Part shown: positions 58,501-64,000 of the stretch, piece after piece | Numbering within the stretch: position 1 is the stretch's first letter | Layout: every line of letters starts with the position of its first letter | DNA from: Kingdonia uniflora | Taxonomy: Eukaryota; Streptophyta; Magnoliopsida; Ranunculales; Circaeasteraceae | Direction: 5' to 3' | Assembly (NCBI GenBank): GCA_014058105.1 | Contig: JACGCM010001954.1 | Location: 1,116,001-1,180,000 of the forward strand | Length of the DNA: 64,000 bases | Position numbers and translations under genes: made by a program | Notes under the pieces: model-generated | Database searches by the model: none | The model's input: the letters and a program-made list of their open reading frames with translations, nothing else | Told to the model about the DNA's origin: nothing

Positions 58501-61500
58501 CTTGTCTTGATTGTTTCTTTCCGCAGGATTTACCTCGGACGTTCCCAGGACATCCTGCGTTGGATGAGGATGGTCGAAATGCCTTGCGGCGTTTACTTAC
58601 AGCATATGCTCGACATAATCCGTCTGTTGGATACTGCCAGGTACTTGTGTCACAACCTATGTATATGTATTTGAAACCTTTTTCATTTGTAATTTTGAAG
58701 ACCAGTAACCTAGATATTGGAATTTGGGGATTTCGTTTTTTGTATGTTATAAGCTAATATGCATGTTTTGCTTGGAGTGAACTTGTGTCTCATCTTCTGC
58801 CTAAGTATTTGATGTAATGCCTCAACTCGAGTGGAATGTGGCGGAACCAAGCGTAGTTTGGTGCATGGATCTTAAGCTTTTATTTCTGCGCATAAGACTA
58901 ATGAAGTTATTTTAGATTTTAAGAAACTATCTCTTACATTAAGTCACAATAGTAAGATTTTCCATTAGATTTTGAAAACTCTCTCGTAGATTAAGTCCCA
59001 ACCGTTGATCTCACAATAGATTTTAAGAACATGCGCACAAAACACACACACACCTACACTATTGGAGCAACTTACTAGTACTTGATGGAAATAAATCCAT
59101 CCATCCATCCATCCATCCATTATGTGATGCTCTCGATTACTTGCAGTGTACTTATCTCCACTGACTTTGTTCCGCCGATGAACAACCTAGCAAATCCATA
59201 TTACAACAAGGTAGTAGAGAACACAAATATACATCATATCGAGGGGACTGAAATGAAAGCCTTTAGCTATGAGCCTATGACTAACTTCAACATAAACCTA
59301 ACTTAGTGAAAGTATTGGAAAGTTGGTTATCAATACAATGCTAGGGTGATATGTCTACGATAACTGGAAAGTTCTCTTAGGCAAGATCTCAGCGAAATAC
59401 TGAATACATCTTCGATTTACAGTAATATAACGAGAATGACTTCAATTATTGAACAGTTGCATTGATCGTTGGTGAGGGATGAGATTCAATAGAGGGTAGA
59501 ACTTAATTCAGGAGACAGATTTGAATGGAGATGGGTTGCACCAGATTAATAGAGTAACTAAGTTAATCGGATCGATGGTCTTCTTCATTCCAGTCTCAGA
59601 AAAAATGACTTGTGCCCTTGACTCTAACTCAACTCCTAGGTGCGATGGAGGTTTGATCACCCCTCCCCGGCACCTTTCATTTCAAGATATCTCTCTCCCG
59701 CTCTCTCTTTCTTGATTTTCTCTCCTCCGTCATTGTTGAAGGTTTAAGATCTGCAGTTGCAGCTTGTACAAGCTGAGGTCTCCGCCATCCGCTATGCTAA
59801 GTGTAAGAAGATCAAGTTTTTTCTTCATAACCTCTAATTCTAATATTGGAGGTGTTTTCACGGTTGCTGGGATATTGGATTCAGTATTACCCCACTAAAT
59901 TTTATGAGAAAAGTTGAATTAGGCAATAATTTTTGATAGAGTTCTGTAGGTTGCCTGTTGAACCACAAGGAATGTAATTGTTGGCAGGTTCCTTTTGGTA
60001 ATGTACGGGATTTAAAGTTTGAACTCAAAACAGTGTAGAAATTGTTCTCTGATTATCAATGTTCAAATTATGCCAAAACCCGGCTTTGCCTTTGTTAAAA
60101 AAAGTAAAAAGAAAAAAGAAAAAAAGTTGAACTTTGATTTATGGGGAAGGATTTAGAGACACTAAAAAATGAGACACTAAAGTCTGGCTCAATAGGAACC
60201 ACTCATCTCTATTAGATGAGTGGCTCCTAAAATTGTGAGTTACTATATAGGGAACTGAGGTGGTAAAGTATATTAGGTGGCAGCCACGTGTCTCTCTTTT
60301 TCTATTATTGTTTCCCAATTTGAATTCGATTTCTCTCTCCCTCATATCACCATTACTCTCTCAGGCTCTCATAAGTTCACTTTCTCTCTCTCTCTCTATA
60401 AATCTCAAATCTTTCTTAAATCTCCCTCTCTCTATAAATCTCGAATCTCTCTTAAATCTCTCTCTTTCTCTAATCTGCCATTAGAGATTCAAAATATTGG
60501 AGACGAAGATTAGGATTTACGAGAGAGATATTAGGTTTATTAGAGATCCTGACTCCAAATCTCTAAGCGATTTCTTCAACATAACGATATTAGGTTTTAT
60601 GTGAAGCATCACTTCAGTCTTTTTCCCTCCATCGCTCTTTCAGAATCCGAGTAAGAGATATGGAGTTCAACTGAAGTTCGGTTTCGATTCCATCGAAGAA
60701 CAACTATTGCAGGTTGTTGGGTTTTCGATTGAAAATTGTTGCAGGTTGTTAGGTTTGCATTCAATTTCAGTGTGTCTTGCAGTCCTTCCAAGAACGGTTG
60801 AATTTCTATCAAAGAAGAGGTTGAAGACGAAGGATACTGGTTAATACTTTTGGTTTGTATCTATGGTTTCTAGTGTGAGTAAATTGGGGTCCTAAAAACT
60901 TTGTCAACATAGGGTGCATACCGACAATTTTACTAGTTCAAGCGTTTCGGACGTACAACTATGATGGATACAATTGTCGATGAATAGTTTGTTCGGCAAT
61001 ATTGTGCTCAAAAATACTGTTCATCGGCAATCTAATTTTCGCCGAACAGCTCAACCGACAGAAAAGTGGATGACTTTACTGTTGCTTCATCGACAATCAA
61101 ATTTTCTCTAATGGTGGTTTAATTTATGGAAAGTGGGGTTGTAGAAGAACAAGGGTTAATGAAGAACATTTTATAGGGGTTAATCGACAAGGGTTTTTGA
61201 CAAGGGTTAATGAACAACAAGGGCTGTAGAAGAACAAGTGGATGACTTTAGTGTTGCCATCCCAAATTGATAATTAGGGGTGGCAGTTTTGTCGACCAAA
61301 TCGACAATTTCATAACTCCCAAATGATGATCATGAGATGGGTCCTCCTTAAAGTAAATGATGATATGGGTCCTTTTTAAAGTCAAACGATGAGATGGGTC
61401 CTCTTTAAAGGTAAATGATGATGATGAGATGAGTACTTGTCACCGACAATAATTTGACAATATGTAATCTACTCGGCAATATTTTAGTACTTGTTGATTT

Positions 61501-64000
61501 ACCCAACACATCGATCTGTAAAGACAATATTTTAGGACTTCATAATTGTCGATAATGGGTTGTTATCGACAATAAAATAAGATAACAAACTAAGTTGGTG
61601 TAGTTGTGTGAGAGTACTCATGCAAATTACGTTGGGATAGAAATTAGTTGTCACAACTAGCAATTAGAACGACGAAGAGAAAAAGATATATTATCACTCG
61701 TAGACGATGCTCTATGAGATACAACCTGATTGGGAATCAAATATCAGTTCATCTCTAATGGTGAGAAATCGAGTTTGAGGGATCTCTCCTATTATTTCTA
61801 TAAGAGAGAGAGTTCAAATTATCAAATCCGCCATTGTTCTGGACCGAGAGAGAAAACAAAAAGAAATCAGATCTGAGTGGAAGAGAGAGAGAGAGGAGAG
61901 GTCTGCTTTCAAATTTAAAACTACAGAGAAGAAAGAGAGAGAGAAAAAGAGAAAAATATCTGCCCACGTGAAGAGAGAGAGAGAGGGAGTGAGTCTCTGC
62001 CAACTCATTTCCACCTAATATTATTTGGGTTTTTCTTTTCTACCTCTATTATGAGGACCACTCATCTCTAGAGATGTGTGGTTCCTTTTGAGTGAGACTT
62101 GAGTGTCTCATTTTTGAGTGTCTCTAAATCCTTTCCCTTGATTTATAGTTTTGTTGCATAGACAATCAACGAGTACATAGTATATCCCCTTGAAACTTTC
62201 CACTATGTAAATGTTATCATGTCGCGCCATTACTTGTGGTAATAACTCATATCATGTAGAATAATTGTTTTCGCTATCCGTATGCTCTTTTGGGTACATG
62301 TAATGTGTTTATGGTTAATCTTAGGTATGAGGCGTTATTTTTTGTGCAGCTTATGCATATCCTTTGATCTTTCTTGATCATGATGCTTTTGACTAATGAA
62401 ACCTCTTCATGAAGAAAAATGTGTAGAGTCCCGACTAGAGATTCTTTAGAACTGCTTATAAAAGGAGGCAGTGGTTCATGACAACTTGGTAGTTTCTAGA
62501 AATATAGGAGTTACATGGCTTAGATATGTTGCTTAATTTTTCTTGATGGGTTCACTTCTATTGCTAGTACTTCCATCTATACCATTCAAACAATTGTATC
62601 TTGTCCTACTTGCAGGCCATGAACTTCTTTGCTGGATTGCTATTACTTCTGATGCCTGAGGAAAATGCTTTTTGGTAGGCCATAACCTTATTTTGCAGTT
62701 TCTTTTTTTTATAGGTGCAAGTGTTGAGTTACTTTTATAAACTTGATGGCTTTTGCACTTTCCATATACAATTGTTATAATAAACTAGTTAGATGTAAAT
62801 CTGTCAGGACTTTGATGGGTATTATGGATGACTACTTTGATGGGTACTACACGGAAGAAATGACAGAATCTCAGGTAATACTTATTTTGCTCTTGTTTTT
62901 CTTATATTAATAAATTTTGTCTAAGAATTGTATATATTTTTTTGTCTCTGGTTATGTCACCCTGACCTTGTGGAGGACAACATTGTTATATTTATTTGTT
63001 TATGTTCCGATTCCACAGGTAGACCAACTTGCATTTGAGGATTTGGTGCGTGAGAGATTTCCAAAATTGGGTTGGTATTTTTACTCATGTTGCTCACCAT
63101 CCTATTCCTCTGGTAGATGATTATGCAGCAAGCTCAGTAATTTCTCTTAATATTATGCAGTAAATCATCTTGATTATCTAGGCGTGCAAGTAGCATGGGT
63201 TACTGGACCTTGGTTCCTTTCTATTTTTGTGAATATGCTTCCCTGGGAAAGTGGTCAGGTTCTACTATTATCATATTGCAGTTCCTTCACTAACTGACAC
63301 CTGATCTTTCTACATACTGCAGATCCTCAACTTATCTAACATATGAATCACTTTTTTTTTTATTGCAGTTTTTCGGGTTTGGGATGTGCTTCTGTTTGAA
63401 GGGAACAGGGTTATGTTATTCCGGACTACACTTTCATTGATGGAGTTATATGGTACTGGGTAAATCAATTATCATTTTGTGATTTTATGATATGCACATC
63501 TATAGGCAAATTAGCTGTAATGTCATCTTTGCATGTATATCAATCTTGAATCTAGTGCTTACCAATATGCAAAACACAATACGAAATCCAAAATCCAACT
63601 AAAGGCTTAAATTTAGGCGACAATTTTATCAATGCAAACCCAATCCATTTAGGATTCAGATTCTTAATAAGTGCTGGGTAGGATTAGAATTTACCCAACC
63701 AACGAACTGATCCATATATATATTCAATTTAAGTATGATATTTAGGCTTTGATTACATGTGGATTTGATTAGGATTTAGGTCTGATATATTCCTATATTT
63801 TTGAATTCTCTTGGGATTGAATTTTACAGTTTAAATTAAACCGGGATTCGGATTTGCTAGATACCAGTTGGATTGAATTCATATTTGCATCAATTAGGTC
63901 CCAATCGAATTGTTGATAACCCCCGACTTGAATCATTTAACTTATATCAGCTAGTAATTGCAGGTCCTGCGCTAGTTACAACAAAGGATGCAGGCGATGC
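55504..64000 (+). CDS. TBC-domain Rab GTPase-activating protein, 3' end outside window
   Basis: Eleven exons fit GT/AG splice sites in one unbroken phase: 55504-55562, 56447-56516, 57187-57747, 58222-58398, 58527-58640, 62616-62674, 62808-62874, 63019-63070, 63161-63253, 63369-63452 and 63964 to the edge (457 full codons). The start MKHNNKNTTTLPILTFEHKR leads into DAYGFAVRPQHLQRYREYAS, the conserved N-terminus of a plant TBC family. Residues 44-220 are acidic and probably disordered. The TBC domain starts at GGVPMALRGELW (about 221-232). The arginine-finger motif IEKDLPR is at 287-293 and the glutamine-finger motif YCQ at 325-327, so both catalytic fingers are present. Later motifs are FWTLMGIMDDYFDGYY, WFLSIFVNMLPWES and VWDVLLFEGNRVMLFRTTL. 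The protein should speed GTP hydrolysis by a Rab GTPase in membrane traffic; the Rab partner cannot be read. No frame damage is seen. Confidence 0.93.
55563..56446 (+). other. Intron 1 of the TBC gene
   Basis: GT...CAG intron of 884 bp, T-rich at first with GATTTTGATCTTG-like words, as in leader-proximal plant introns. No transposon boundary was recognised. Confidence 0.8.
56517..57186 (+). other. Intron 2 of the TBC gene
   Basis: 670-bp AT-rich intron ending TTCAG. A short minus-strand frame inside it has no support. Confidence 0.8.
57748..58221 (+). other. Intron 3 of the TBC gene
   Basis: 474-bp intron between codons Glu230 and Leu231, with both exon edges in phase 0. It begins GTAAAG and ends TTAACAG. 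Nothing else is seen. Confidence 0.8.
59095..59120 (+). repeat. (ATCC)n microsatellite
   Basis: About six ATCC units in intron 5, potentially length-variable. Confidence 0.85.
60143..62137. mobile_element. Non-autonomous Mutator-like element in intron 5
   Basis: The left end reads GGGGAAGGATTTAGAGACAC; the reverse complement of the right end reads GGGAAAGGATTTAGAGACAC. Similarity continues for about 90 bp, and a looser CT-rich likeness runs further in. An exact 9-bp target duplication, TTGATTTAT, flanks it (60134-60142 and 62138-62146). Long inverted ends with a 9-bp duplication indicate the Mutator superfamily. No transposase frame is present. The interior has recurring CGACAAT/CGGCAAT motifs and a short tandem repeat near 61320-61430. 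Confidence 0.85.
61320..61432 (+). repeat. Short tandem repeat inside the Mutator-like element
   Basis: AAATGATGATCATGAGATGG followed by GTCCTCCTTAAAG recurs about four times with a unit of roughly 30-35 bp and small variations. Confidence 0.65.
63453..63963 (+). other. Intron 10 of the TBC gene
   Basis: 511-bp AT-rich intron ending TTGCAG. Its second half has many GGATT/GAATT words (for example GGGATTCGGATTTG), which look like a degenerate repeat, but no element boundaries are visible. Confidence 0.7.

Larger units (their letters stand above)
58641..62615 (+). other. Intron 5 of the TBC gene, enlarged by insertion
   Basis: This 3975-bp intron separates YCQ from AMN in the TBC domain. It holds a Mutator-like element at 60143-62137, an (ATCC)n run at 59095-59120 and, between 58800 and 60130, repetitive-looking AT-rich DNA that I could not assign. 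Without the Mutator-like element it is about 1.97 kb. Confidence 0.8.

Overview
This is nuclear DNA from a flowering plant, most likely a eudicot. It is AT-rich and holds one intron-bearing host gene at its right edge (a TBC-domain Rab GTPase-activating protein, cut off at base 64000). The rest is a deep stack of transposable elements. No operon, CRISPR array or intact non-TE gene was seen elsewhere.

Layout. Bases 1-6593 are the 3' part of a large Ty3/gypsy element of the Tat type (copy L), with three antisense reading frames and a 3' LTR. Bases 6594-6962 are older DNA. From 6963 to 55052 runs one 48-kb element, Tat-A, whose LTRs (6963-7476 and 54596-55052) are separated by five insertions. 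These are: a CACTA transposon (9801-21968, target duplication ATC); a second CACTA inside it (10367-19680, ATA), which itself contains a decayed LINE (about 12720-18360); a small non-autonomous CACTA (25527-26651, TAT); a complete 15.75-kb Tat element, Tat-B copy II (31952-47704, CTCAC); and a reverse-strand chromovirus-like gypsy element (48042-53858). Without these, Tat-A would be about 13.2 kb. Its gag, protease, reverse transcriptase, RNase H, second (archaeal-type) RNase H and integrase are recognisable, but all carry stops, frameshifts and lost catalytic residues.

The most interesting signal is an antisense gene set shared by the three Tat copies, lying between integrase and 3' LTR on the strand opposite to gag-pol. 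Reading inward from the 3' LTR there is a frame of about 113-147 codons (aORF-1), a second of about 113-120 codons (aORF-2) that looks like a diverged duplicate of the first, and a long frame (aORF-3) with a domain resembling the plant 'putative gypsy type transposon' family followed by coiled coil. Conservation of start codons and motifs in three copies says these were once real genes.

The host gene starts at 55504, only 451 bp from the Tat-A 3' LTR. Eleven exons can be placed by splice sites and unbroken reading phase, giving 457 codons to the window edge, with both TBC catalytic fingers present. Its fifth intron is about 4 kb and contains a roughly 2-kb Mutator-like element (60143-62137) with a 9-bp target duplication.
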